Shown here piece after piece: positions 56,771-64,000 of a DNA stretch of 64,000 bases. The notes beneath the pieces are model-generated. The model saw only the letters and a list, made by a program, of their open reading frames with translations. It was not told the origin of the DNA and ran no database searches. Made by a program: the position numbers and the translations under genes. Source of the DNA: Kiritimatiellia bacterium (GTDB taxonomy: Bacteria; Verrucomicrobiota; Kiritimatiellia; CAIVKH01); NCBI GenBank assembly GCA_025054615.1, contig JANWZO010000006.1:87711-151710 (forward strand). The letters are read 5' to 3'. Each line of letters begins with the position of its first letter. Positions within the stretch are counted from its first letter, which is position 1.

Positions 56771-58189
56771 TTATGGCTGGCTATCCTCCGATTCCGCCTC
56801 AAAACCCCAAAAATATAGCACACGCCACCTCGCACCGGAATTCGTGCGCTCCCGGCCGAGTAACCCCTCCAGCAGCTCCCACGAGGCGCCGGCGGAACTC
56901 CGGTGCCATTCCCAGACGGGGAACAGTGTCCATAAGCGTTCCGCAGCGCCTCGGCGATGGTCCCGGTGGAAGCCCCACAGAAGTTCGCGATCCACGTTTT
57001 CGCCGACCCGGACCGACGAATACAGGGTCCACAGCGGCGCCCAATTTCGTTCGACCGCCCCGTTGTCGGCCAAGGGCCACAATTCCAACATCCGAAACTT
57101 GGACGCGTTTCCATCCCGTCGATACGAAAAGAATGGCCAAAATTTGACGTAGCGCTTTCGGGGCGGCGCGCCCGCTTCGGCCGTGACCGAATGAAAATAA
57201 AACGGAACGACCATCCACGCTTCGCGTTGTTCCGTTCCCCGTTGATTTCGCTCATGCCAAACAATCGGCCACGCGATGAACACTCGCTGGTTTCCTTCGT
57301 ACTTGCGATAGCCATAGAGCGGCCACACGACAAGGCGCTCGGTCTCGCCGGTATCCCGCTGTATAAAAGGCCAGGGCATATACACACGGTTCATTTTTTC
57401 GCCCCTCGTGTACCGGAAAAAAGGCGGAATCAGCCACCAGGTCTCCTGGTCCTCCAGCTTGATGTGCCCATAGAGAGGAAACAGGATAAAGCCCGAGCCC
57501 CGGCTGCCCGGATACTCATACCGCACCTGGGTGTAAAACGGCCAAAGCACAAAGAGCTTATCGTAGGCGCCTTCCCGGACCGACCGGCCATACAGGGGAA
57601 AAACGCGGGCGCGGTGAACGCCCTGCCCTTCCGTTTCCGAAATTAGCGGCCAGAGCCAGTTACTTGTGCGAAGGTCGTTCAACCGGCTTGTGGACCGAAT
57701 GGGGAACAGCACAAATCGAATCTCGTCGCGGCCGAGAAATTCGCGGATCGTCCCGCCGAGCGGGAAAACGGCGCGGTAGTGGATGCCCGACGCGTCCCGG
57801 CCCTCGAAATAAAACGGAAGCAGCCAAAACCGATATCGGCGGTCAGGCTTCTCCGGGCCGTGTTTGAAATGAAAAAAGACCAAATAGCGGGACGACTCCT
57901 CGGAGCCGATTTCTCGCCGCGTCGCCAACGGCCACAAAAAATCCTCCCGCTCGCGGCCTCCGGTGGGATCCTCCAACGAGCTGTAAAAGGGCCGAACCGC
58001 CACCAGACGCCAGCCCTGAGTGGACTGTGCCACCTCGAAAAAAGGGCCGATCATCTTCAGGCGCACATCTCCGTGCGCGTCCTCATGGCGGGAGGCTAAG
58101 AAGCCTGCGTCGAACCCATCCGGCCGTTTCGCCTCCACACGTTCCAGGGCCAAGCCGGCAGCAAACGCTGCGATCAGGCGCCAATGCAT
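56771..58189 (-). CDS. Exported repetitive Trp/Pro/aromatic-rich protein of unknown function
   Basis: A 472-residue protein with a possible short signal (MHWRLIAAFAAGLALERVEA). From about 60 to the end it consists of alternating short strands of the form LFPLYG / WPFY / WWLIPPFF / VWPLYGYR / AWPIVW separated by charged, polar turns, at intervals of about 15-25 residues. This is the look of a beta-strand repeat, possibly an outer membrane or periplasmic lipid-facing structure. No named family recognised. The ATG lies inside the glmM 3' end (16-bp overlap); mlaE starts about 50 bp after its stop, suggesting a link to envelope lipid transport. Confidence 0.72.
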   Translation of the reverse strand: MHWRLIAAFAAGLALERVEAKRPDGFDAGFLASRHEDAHGDVRLKMIGPFFEVAQSTQGWRLVAVRPFYSSLEDPTGGREREDFLWPLATRREIGSEESSRYLVFFHFKHGPEKPDRRYRFWLLPFYFEGRDASGIHYRAVFPLGGTIREFLGRDEIRFVLFPIRSTSRLNDLRTSNWLWPLISETEGQGVHRARVFPLYGRSVREGAYDKLFVLWPFYTQVRYEYPGSRGSGFILFPLYGHIKLEDQETWWLIPPFFRYTRGEKMNRVYMPWPFIQRDTGETERLVVWPLYGYRKYEGNQRVFIAWPIVWHERNQRGTEQREAWMVVPFYFHSVTAEAGAPPRKRYVKFWPFFSYRRDGNASKFRMLELWPLADNGAVERNWAPLWTLYSSVRVGENVDRELLWGFHRDHRRGAAERLWTLFPVWEWHRSSAGASWELLEGLLGRERTNSGARWRVLYFWGFEAESEDSQP

Positions 58190-59529
58190 TGGCGGACGAC
58201 CTCGGCAATTGACCGCGTGAGGCGTTCGGTGACCTCCTCCGTCGGGCCTTCGACCATCACGCGGCACATCATTTGCGTACCGGAATAGCGCACGAGCACG
58301 CGCCCCTGCTCCCGAAGCTCCGCCTCCGCTTCCGCGATCGCCTTTTGGACGGGAGCCAACGTGGATAGGTCGGGCTTTGAATGGACTTCGACGTTGATCA
58401 GCCGCTGCGGCGTCACCGTCATAATTGACGCCAGCTCGGACAACCTCCGCCCGCTGCGGCATAGAACGGCCAGCAGTTGAAGCGCCGAGATCAGACCGTC
58501 GCCGGTCGTATGATGGTTGAGAAAAATCATGTGGCCCGATGTCTCTCCACCGATGACCGCGCCCGTTGACTGCATCATTTCCAACACATAGCGGTCGCCC
58601 ACCGGCGCGACGGCGGCCTCAATGCCGAGCTGCCTCGCTGCGACAAACAGTCCGTAATTCGCCATCACCGTCGTGACGATCCGGTTGCCGGCCAGCTTCC
58701 CCTCCTCTTTGAGGGCCTTCGCGCAAATCAGAAGGATATGATCGCCCGAGAGCTCATTCCCCTTTTCGTCCACCGCGATCAGCCGGTCGCCGTCGCCGTC
58801 AAAAGCGAACCCGGCATCCGCGCCGATTTCGAGAACCTTGGCACGTAAGGACTCCGTGTGTTGCGAGCCGCAGTGATCATTGATGTTGGTGCCGTTGGGT
58901 TCGCAGTGCAGGGCCACCACATCTGCGCCCAGTTCGCGGAAAATAATCGGCGCAACCCGGTAGGTCGCGCCGTTGGCGCAATCCACCACAAGTTTGAGCC
59001 CCTCGAGGCTGAGAGATTCCGGGAATGTGTTCTTGCAAAAGACAATGTAGCGGCCAAGCGCGTCATCGATCCGGCGCACCTTCCCAATTTCCGCGGCGGT
59101 CGGACGAATATCCCGGATTTTTCCGGAAAAAATCAGCTCTTCAATCGCCTGTTCCTCAGCGTCCGGCAACTTGTAGCCCGAGCGGCTGAAAATTTTGATT
59201 CCGTTGTCCGGATAGGGGTTGTGCGACGCCGAGATGACCACGCCGGCATCGGCGCGCATGCTTCGGGTGATGAAGGCGATGCCGGGCGTTGGCATCGGCC
59301 CCACGAGCAGCACGTCGACGCCCATTGAGCAGATTCCGGCGGTAAGCGCGCTCTCGAGCATGTACCCGCTGATTCGCGTGTCCTTCCCGATCAGGACCTG
59401 ATGGCGCCGCTCCGCCCCCTGCTTGCAAACGTGCGCGATCGCCCGCCCGATTTCCATCGCCATCTCGGCGGTCATCGGAGGCTGATTGGCAACCCCGCGA
59501 ATGCCGTCCGTGCCAAACAATCGTCCCAT
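58174..59529 (-). CDS. glmM: Phosphoglucosamine mutase GlmM
   Basis: A 451-residue phosphohexomutase making GlcN-1-P for UDP-GlcNAc. The phospho-Ser motif is VVISASHNPYPDNGIKIF (about 96-113), the metal loop FAFDGDGDRLIAVD, and the sugar loop GGETSGHMIF. The C-terminal phosphate loop is RYSGTQMMCRVMVEG instead of the more common RPSGTEP form. AGGAGG upstream of the ATG. Overlaps the repetitive protein gene by 16 bp. Confidence 0.95.
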   Translation of the reverse strand: MGRLFGTDGIRGVANQPPMTAEMAMEIGRAIAHVCKQGAERRHQVLIGKDTRISGYMLESALTAGICSMGVDVLLVGPMPTPGIAFITRSMRADAGVVISASHNPYPDNGIKIFSRSGYKLPDAEEQAIEELIFSGKIRDIRPTAAEIGKVRRIDDALGRYIVFCKNTFPESLSLEGLKLVVDCANGATYRVAPIIFRELGADVVALHCEPNGTNINDHCGSQHTESLRAKVLEIGADAGFAFDGDGDRLIAVDEKGNELSGDHILLICAKALKEEGKLAGNRIVTTVMANYGLFVAARQLGIEAAVAPVGDRYVLEMMQSTGAVIGGETSGHMIFLNHHTTGDGLISALQLLAVLCRSGRRLSELASIMTVTPQRLINVEVHSKPDLSTLAPVQKAIAEAEAELREQGRVLVRYSGTQMMCRVMVEGPTEEVTERLTRSIAEVVRQCIGA

Positions 59530-59559
59530 AGCCAGGATCCTCCTGTTGCGTTGCGGGAG

Positions 59560-60768
59560 TCAGGGCTCCGCGGCGGCCGAGGCCGTTGCATCCACAATCG
59601 CCTGCAACCAGGCTCTGCCGGCGGCTTTTGCAGTGTCAGGCAAGTTGGGCGCCCAATCGATGTAGGACGCCGTGCCCAGCGCCCCATCAGCGGCCTGCAG
59701 AAACGCCTCGCGCAAGCGGCTGTCATCAAAGGAGGTCAGCAATCGCTCCCGAATCCGAGGCCATCGATTCACGATCGACTCCTGAACCTCGGCCTCGGCC
59801 GTGTCGCCGCGTTCCCGGAGCGCCTCGGCCGATGCCCGAAGCTTTCCAACCCACTCTTCCAAACGCTTGAACCGCTCCTGCTCAACGGAGGCAAGCTGCG
59901 CCACGGCGCCCTCCCAACAAAAGCGCGTGTAAAAACCCGACATGAATCGGACGCGAACATGACGATACCAAGCCAAAAGAGCGCGGATGTTCCCCAGATA
60001 GATCAGATTGTTCTTCAGGATTCGTCCGGACCCGCGATAAACGCCGGTTTGGTAGGGCCGGGCGCCGGCGGGTGGCGCCGGCGAGATCAAGAGCAGATCC
60101 TCCCCAGGCGCATCCCCGCGAAAGACCGTGCCCGCCGGAGTCACACACCCGTATCCAATCCGCGACGGGCCGACCAGACCGCCCTGCCCGCCAAGAAATA
60201 TCGGTTTTTGATCCAAAAACACCCCCCGGGGAACATCACCAATCAATGAGGGCGTCGCTTTGTCCTGATGCGGCGTAAAGTTGAAATGGACAAACGACGA
60301 GCCGACTTCTCCGTGGTTTTTTCGGCTCGTACCCCCCGCCATCAGCACATCGCAGAAATTGATCAGGCTGCCCAACGTCACATACGGCATGAGGATCGTC
60401 TGCTTCAACCCCACCGCATGCGCCCCGCTCGCCTGCTCCTCCAGCAGCGTGCCGGGGCGGACATGGGCCCCGCTCCCCAGGCTCGCTCCATCGAGGAACA
60501 CGGCCCCCGAAATGTATCCACCCCGTATTTCGACGCCTGCGCCAAGTTGGGAATCCTCCAGCGTCACCGGCGCCTCGGCCCCGATTTTGCAACCGGGACC
60601 GATGCTCGTTCGCCCACCGCTCAACCGGCACCCCGGGTGGATAACCACATCCGGAGCGATCCGCTGCGGGACGATGGAGTCATCCACATGAACAGACGCC
60701 GGATTCGGCATGTGAACGCCCCGCGCCAACAAATCGCAAACCCGTTGAGGAAGATTCGAAATGTTCAT
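59560..60768 (-). CDS. Left-handed beta-helix protein, GlmU C-domain-like
   Basis: A 402-residue protein. Residues 25-240 have hexapeptide-repeat character (VVIHPGCRLSGGRTSIGPG, GAEAPVTLEDSQLGAGVEI, LGSGAHVRPGTLLEEQ, VGLKQTILMPYVTLGSL), including ASGAHAVGLK and GGTSRKNHGEVGSSFVHFNF, which resemble nucleotide-sugar acyl/uridylyltransferase helices. The C-terminal 160 residues are helical (RFKRLEEWVGKLRASAEALRE). No N-terminal uridylyltransferase domain is present. Placed 30 bp before glmM, a role in UDP-GlcNAc synthesis is likely but unproven. Confidence 0.7.
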   Translation of the reverse strand: MNISNLPQRVCDLLARGVHMPNPASVHVDDSIVPQRIAPDVVIHPGCRLSGGRTSIGPGCKIGAEAPVTLEDSQLGAGVEIRGGYISGAVFLDGASLGSGAHVRPGTLLEEQASGAHAVGLKQTILMPYVTLGSLINFCDVLMAGGTSRKNHGEVGSSFVHFNFTPHQDKATPSLIGDVPRGVFLDQKPIFLGGQGGLVGPSRIGYGCVTPAGTVFRGDAPGEDLLLISPAPPAGARPYQTGVYRGSGRILKNNLIYLGNIRALLAWYRHVRVRFMSGFYTRFCWEGAVAQLASVEQERFKRLEEWVGKLRASAEALRERGDTAEAEVQESIVNRWPRIRERLLTSFDDSRLREAFLQAADGALGTASYIDWAPNLPDTAKAAGRAWLQAIVDATASAAAEP

Positions 60769-60772
60769 GAGC

Positions 60773-60949
60773 TCATTTCACGAGCAATCCAATGATTACG
60801 CCAACGGCCACACTGGCAAGGATCAATATCGATTCGGTCACGGACACGTGGGCCACCAGCAGATTCAGCTTTACCGATCCCTGGTTTAGCACGGCAATCC
60901 AAGCCGCCAGTCCGATAAGGACCAGCCCGATCAAACGAGGTTTACTCAT
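60773..60949 (-). CDS. LapA-domain-like small membrane protein
   Basis: A 58-residue protein with two hydrophobic segments: LIGLVLIGLAAWIAVLNQG and ILILASVAVGVIIGLLVK, joined by SVKLNLLVAHVSVTES. This is the LapA/YciS (DUF1049) layout, where the first helix is followed by xxNxxxVxxxF-type sequence. It lies 4 bp before the beta-helix gene and is in the same operon; LapA proteins act in LPS regulation in E. coli. Confidence 0.7.
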   Translation of the reverse strand: MSKPRLIGLVLIGLAAWIAVLNQGSVKLNLLVAHVSVTESILILASVAVGVIIGLLVK

Positions 60950-60987
60950 GCGTGCTGATCTCCCAATTACCCGGCCGGAGCGCCGGC

Positions 60988-62139
60988 TCAGATCATGGGT
61001 TTGAGGTACTTTGCCTTCAGAAGCCTCCAGAACACAACGAGAAATGCGGTCAGGGGAATTCCGAGAATCATGCCTAAAACACCATCAAACGCCGTGCCCC
61101 AGAAAAAAAGCGAAAAGATGACCGCCGCCGGATGCAACCCTGTGCGCCGTCCCATAATCCGGGGCGTCAGTACATAGCCTTCAAGCAGTTGAACCACCGC
61201 GAACACGGCAAGAACGCTGGCAAGCAGCAACCACCCGCCGCCCGGCTGAAAAAGGGCAAGCGGTATCGCAACGGCCAGACCCACCACATTTCCGAGATAC
61301 GGGACAACGTTCAGCAGGCCCAGCGTCAATCCAATCGCGATGCCAAATTGCAGACCCACCATCGAAAAGCCCGCTGCAAAGAGGAGGGCCTGCGCGAGGG
61401 CAATGACGATCTGCCCGCGAAAAAAAGCGACCAAAATTGCCGCGAACTCTCGGCACAAATAGATCACATCCTCCCGGGTCTCCTCCTTCAAAAACGGCAG
61501 CAAACCCCGCAGCGAATCCACCGAAAAGCCGGTCCCGGTCAGCATGAAAAAGACGTACACCGGAAACGCCATCCATCCCGCAAGACCGGCGATCCGCCCA
61601 AACAAACCGGCTCCCGCCTCCGCGGCGCCTCGAGCTGCGCCCCAAAGCCTCTCCGCAATCCAACCGCCGTGCTCGCGCAGTTCACTGCGCACCTCATCAC
61701 CCTCTTTTGCCCATATTTCCGATAGCCAGGGAAGCCAGACCTCAACCCGATCTACCACAACGTCCACCCACCGTGGCAACTGTTCGGCCAGCATGCGCAC
61801 CTGCGTCATCGCCATCGTCCCGAACGCCCAAAGCACCGCCAAAACCGTTGCCCCAAGGACCGCAAACAAAAGCGTTGCCGCAAGCCAGGGGTATCTGACC
61901 CGGCCGAGCAGCAGGTCATAAGCCGGTTTCAATATGACCGACAAAATCGCGGCCGCTGCAAGCGGCGAGATCACGGGCGAAAAAAAGACCACAAACTTGA
62001 CGAGAAGCCTGAAAAGGTGAAAGAGAACGAAGGTTATCGCGGCCACGGCGAGCAACGTCAGCGCCGCCGCGATGGCTGCCTGCTGCCGCGGCCCGAATCG
62101 AAATGGGATCGTGCTTTCCGAATCAGCTCCGCTACTCAT
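60988..62139 (-). CDS. AI-2E family transporter
   Basis: A 383-residue membrane protein with about seven to eight helices (PF01594 type). Typical features are VVFFSPVISPLAAAAILSVI near the start, a large amphipathic loop (about 130-190) and the C-terminal GRRTGLHPAAVIFSLFFWG and GMILGIPLTAFLVVF. Members export diverse small molecules or ions (TqsA, YdiK, Na+/H+ antiport); the substrate is unknown here. The ATG at 62139 has GAGGA upstream; longer in-frame starts (62187, a TTG) are less likely. Confidence 0.88.
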   Translation of the reverse strand: MSSGADSESTIPFRFGPRQQAAIAAALTLLAVAAITFVLFHLFRLLVKFVVFFSPVISPLAAAAILSVILKPAYDLLLGRVRYPWLAATLLFAVLGATVLAVLWAFGTMAMTQVRMLAEQLPRWVDVVVDRVEVWLPWLSEIWAKEGDEVRSELREHGGWIAERLWGAARGAAEAGAGLFGRIAGLAGWMAFPVYVFFMLTGTGFSVDSLRGLLPFLKEETREDVIYLCREFAAILVAFFRGQIVIALAQALLFAAGFSMVGLQFGIAIGLTLGLLNVVPYLGNVVGLAVAIPLALFQPGGGWLLLASVLAVFAVVQLLEGYVLTPRIMGRRTGLHPAAVIFSLFFWGTAFDGVLGMILGIPLTAFLVVFWRLLKAKYLKPMI

Positions 62140-62190
62140 TCTTTGGCATTCCTCGGCGTATGTTTCATTGGCGAACATGAAATTCAATTT

Positions 62191-62892
62191 TCAGCCAAAC
62201 TGATCCTTCTTCTTTCGCAGAATGGCAAACTCCTCGACGCTTTGCGCACGTAAAAAGGGATTCGTTTTCTTTTCGATTTCGATCGTTGTGGGCAGCAGAA
62301 TCTTGCCGGTACTTCGAGCAGCTAGAGCGTCCTGTCTACGCCGTTCCACGTCAGGATTGGACGGATCCACGGTGGCGGCGAAACGCATGTTCTCCGCGAG
62401 GTAGTCATGGCCACAATACACGTGAGTGGATCCGGGTAGCGCCGCCAACCGTTGAAGAGAAGTGAACATGAGTTCCGGCGGCAGACCAAACAACCGACCA
62501 CATCCTCCTGCAAACAGGCAATCGCCGGAGAACAACAACCCAGGTTCCGGATCGGGCAGATAATAGGCGGTATGCTCCCGCCGGTGCCCTGGAGTATCGA
62601 TCGCTCGAATCTCCAATCCCTGCCAGGTCCATGATTCATCGCGACCGGCCGGCCATCGAATGGGCACGCCGGACCCGACCAAGGCCTCGACGCCCGCAAC
62701 ATGGTCTGGGTCGCGATGCGTGATAAGCACGCCAGTAAGTCGTACATTTCGCGCCCTCAAGATCGAACTCACCGGTTCCGAGGCGGCCGGATCGACGACA
62801 ACGGCCTCTCCCCCGCGCAGCATTACGTAGAAGACATTGTCGTGGAATGGAATCAAGACCACCTCAAGCCCTTTGTAAAAAACTGAATTCAT
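62191..62892 (-). CDS. Metallo-beta-lactamase fold hydrolase, glyoxalase II (GloB)-like
   Basis: A 233-residue hydrolase. LIPFHDNVFYVM, AVVVDPAASEP, THRDPDHVAGVEALVG, DTPGHRREHTAYYL, LFSGDCLFAGGCGRLF, YCGHDYLAENMRFA and EKKTNPFLR follow the order of hydroxyacylglutathione hydrolase. The metal motif is H-x-D-x-D-H instead of H-x-H-x-D-H. The ATG at 62892 gives the standard opening; a longer frame adds 30 unconserved residues. It is the first gene of the run toward mlaD. Confidence 0.88.
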   Translation of the reverse strand: MNSVFYKGLEVVLIPFHDNVFYVMLRGGEAVVVDPAASEPVSSILRARNVRLTGVLITHRDPDHVAGVEALVGSGVPIRWPAGRDESWTWQGLEIRAIDTPGHRREHTAYYLPDPEPGLLFSGDCLFAGGCGRLFGLPPELMFTSLQRLAALPGSTHVYCGHDYLAENMRFAATVDPSNPDVERRRQDALAARSTGKILLPTTIEIEKKTNPFLRAQSVEEFAILRKKKDQFG

Positions 62893-63143
62893 CAACGCGA
62901 CCTCATCAATAACTGGCAGACCCTGCGGCCGATGTTGACCATCCGCCAGCAGACCAACCCTGTCCGGCAAATCGTGTTGCATCGTATCAAACGCGCCTCA
63001 TCGAGAATAGCGAACCATCTGAAATGCGCTCGGAAAATACTGTCTCTGGCTCCTCGCCCTCTCGAAATTAGCGGTTGAATTTCTGCTGGCGAATGAGCCG
63101 TCTGCATCTCGTCAGCCTTTGAGGAATAGCTCGAATCGGGGGG
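62893..63143. other. Non-coding stretch before tRNA-Val
   Basis: About 250 bp between the hydrolase gene and the tRNA promoter. It should contain the promoter of the leftward operon, but I see no convincing boxes and no gene. Confidence 0.4.
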
Positions 63144-63171
63144 TTGACGCGGTAATCAGGCGAGCTATCGT
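63144..63171 (+). promoter_or_regulatory. Promoter of tRNA-Val
   Basis: TTGACG (63144-63149) and TATCGT (63166-63171), 16 bp apart, 11 bp before the tRNA 5' end. Position and boxes fit a sigma70 promoter. Confidence 0.7.
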
Positions 63172-63182
63172 GGCTACACAAA

Positions 63183-63258
<76 letters not shown>

Positions 63259-63346
63259 GTTTTCCGCTCGTATTTTTTAAGTATTGTTGCACGCATTTTG
63301 AGAAATGTTCTCATCGATTTGAGAATCAAGCGTTTTAACGGATGGA

Positions 63347-63712
63347 TTACCTGAAGCGAAATCCTGTGGTGCCATGCCAGTCGATCACAAAAAGTGGCTC
63401 GGGGTATGACACGCCGGAGGACGCCTTAAAATAAACAAAAAGGCCCCCTGGGAAGCTGGGAAACTTGCCGAAATCGTTCTCGGTCGGATCGCAGTAGGAA
63501 GGCGTATCGAGGAGGGATATTTCGGCTAATACCACATCTCGATTCGTAATGTTTAAGTCATTCGGCCAGTTTGGGAAATGTATCGCATTCGTCCAGATGA
63601 CCTCGCCTTCGGGCGGGGCGGGGTCAGACTCTAAACATTCAGTATTGACATTTCTTTTCTTCGTTCTTAGCGGTGGCGATCGCCCGGCATAAACTGCGGA
63701 ATAGTAAAGGGG
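63347..63712 (-). pseudogene. 3' remnant of a gene joined to mobile repeat sequence
   Basis: An open minus-strand frame of 121 codons without an ATG runs from a TGA inside the tandem repeat (63712) to TAA at 63347. The last 91 or so residues look like real protein (VIWTNAIHFPNWPNDLNITN, YCDPTENDFGKFPSFPGG, EPLFVIDWHGTTGFRFR), while the first part is translated repeat (GGGGTCAGACTCTAAAC region and GGCGATCGCC palindrome). The 5' end was probably replaced by the mobile element. No family recognised. Confidence 0.5.
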
Positions 63713-63747
63713 TCAGTTCTTGGTAAAGGGGTCAGTTCTTGGTATTG
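63620..63747. repeat. REP-like and tandem repeats beside the transposase
   Basis: GGGGTCAGACTCTAAACATT at 63620-63639 is followed by CAGTATTGACA; a GC-rich palindrome GGCGATCGCC follows (about 63675-63684). At 63705-63742 the 19-mer TAAAGGGGTCAGTTCTTGG occurs twice in tandem, again followed by TATTGAC. Both copies share GGGGTCAG...GTATTGAC, the kind of repeat found at ends of REP-associated transposase elements. Confidence 0.75.
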
Positions 63748-63781
63748 ACTACTCGCGAGCAGCCGGATAGGGCCCTCAAGT

Positions 63782-64000
63782 ATGGCGCGGAAGATACGAG
63801 TAGAATATCCGGGGGCGATCTATCATGTGATGAATCGCGGGGATCGGCGGGAACCCATATTCTGGGATGACCAGGATCGGGAAGAGTTCCTTATCGCGCT
63901 GGGTGAAGTGTGCGAAAAGACGGGTTGGGAGGTGCACGCGTTCTGCCTGATGGCGAATCACTTCCACTTGGTGGTGGAAACACCCGGCGGGAATCTGGTG
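63782..64000 (+). mobile_element. REP-associated tyrosine transposase (Y1/HUH), 5' part
   Basis: The first 73 residues of a transposase: MARKIRVEYPGAIYHVMNRG is the usual opening of the IS200-like RAYT family, and CLMANHFHLVVETP carries the HUH metal-binding motif (HFH). The catalytic Tyr would lie past the window. These proteins mobilise REP-type palindromes such as those just upstream. The ATG is clear; the gene is cut by the window edge. Confidence 0.9.

Overview
The window looks like a chromosomal segment of a Gram-negative member of the PVC superphylum, most likely Verrucomicrobiota or Kiritimatiellota. The main argument is a five-gene operon (49933-42539, minus strand) whose order and architecture match the Akkermansia muciniphila Amuc_1102-1101-1100-1099-1098 pilus-like locus. 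A cbb3 oxidase maturation cluster, an Omp85 protein, Mla lipid-transport genes, an LptF/G permease and a secretin show a double-membraned cell with microaerobic or aerobic respiration. The taxonomic call is inference.

Layout. 1-3503 (+): end of a cytochrome cbb3 oxidase operon (ccoO tail, ccoQ, a single-haem ccoP, ccoG, ccoH/fixH, a SafE-like membrane protein). 3691-8207 (-): surface locus with an Omp85 protein, a decayed YadA-like trimeric adhesin and a CsgG-like lipid-layer protein. 8316-14236 (+): M50 protease, methyltransferase, CvpA, then dnaG and rpoD. 14317-18563 (-): a PAS/GAF sensor kinase followed by an unusual REC-pseudokinase-REC protein. 18631-25094 (-): a complete SUF iron-sulfur operon read from an Rrf2 regulator (rrf2-sufT-sufC-sufB-sufD-Rieske-sufS-sufU), with a strong sigma70-type promoter and an IscR-type-1-like site at its head.

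25174-32673 (+): a small membrane protein, an M29 aminopeptidase, purB-purM, then a tightly coupled biotin block bioF-bioH-like-bioC-bioD. 32674-42402 (-): LptF/G permease, folD, a 735-bp gene-free stretch, a VWA protein, rho, coaE, an STT3-like GT-C membrane protein and a 5'-3' exonuclease. 42539-49933 (-): the pilus-like operon with a clear promoter. 50051-53753: a PPK2 polyphosphate kinase, a ROK sugar kinase and a NahK-like N-acetylhexosamine kinase. 53844-62892 (-): a long co-directional envelope run of glyoxalase-II-like hydrolase, AI-2E transporter, LapA-like protein, beta-helix protein, glmM, a repetitive Trp-Pro-rich exported protein, and mlaE-mlaF-mlaD plus a small exported protein.

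The right end holds tRNA-Val(UAC), a truncated gene remnant fused to a mobile repeat, and the 5' part of a REP-associated (Y1/HUH) transposase running off the window. No rRNA, CRISPR array, prophage or defence island was seen. The most unusual elements are the Amuc_1100-type operon, the WPF/WPxY-repeat protein beside Mla, the 27-residue repeats in MlaD, the degenerate histidine kinase, and a family of ATGGAA-type intergenic palindromes.
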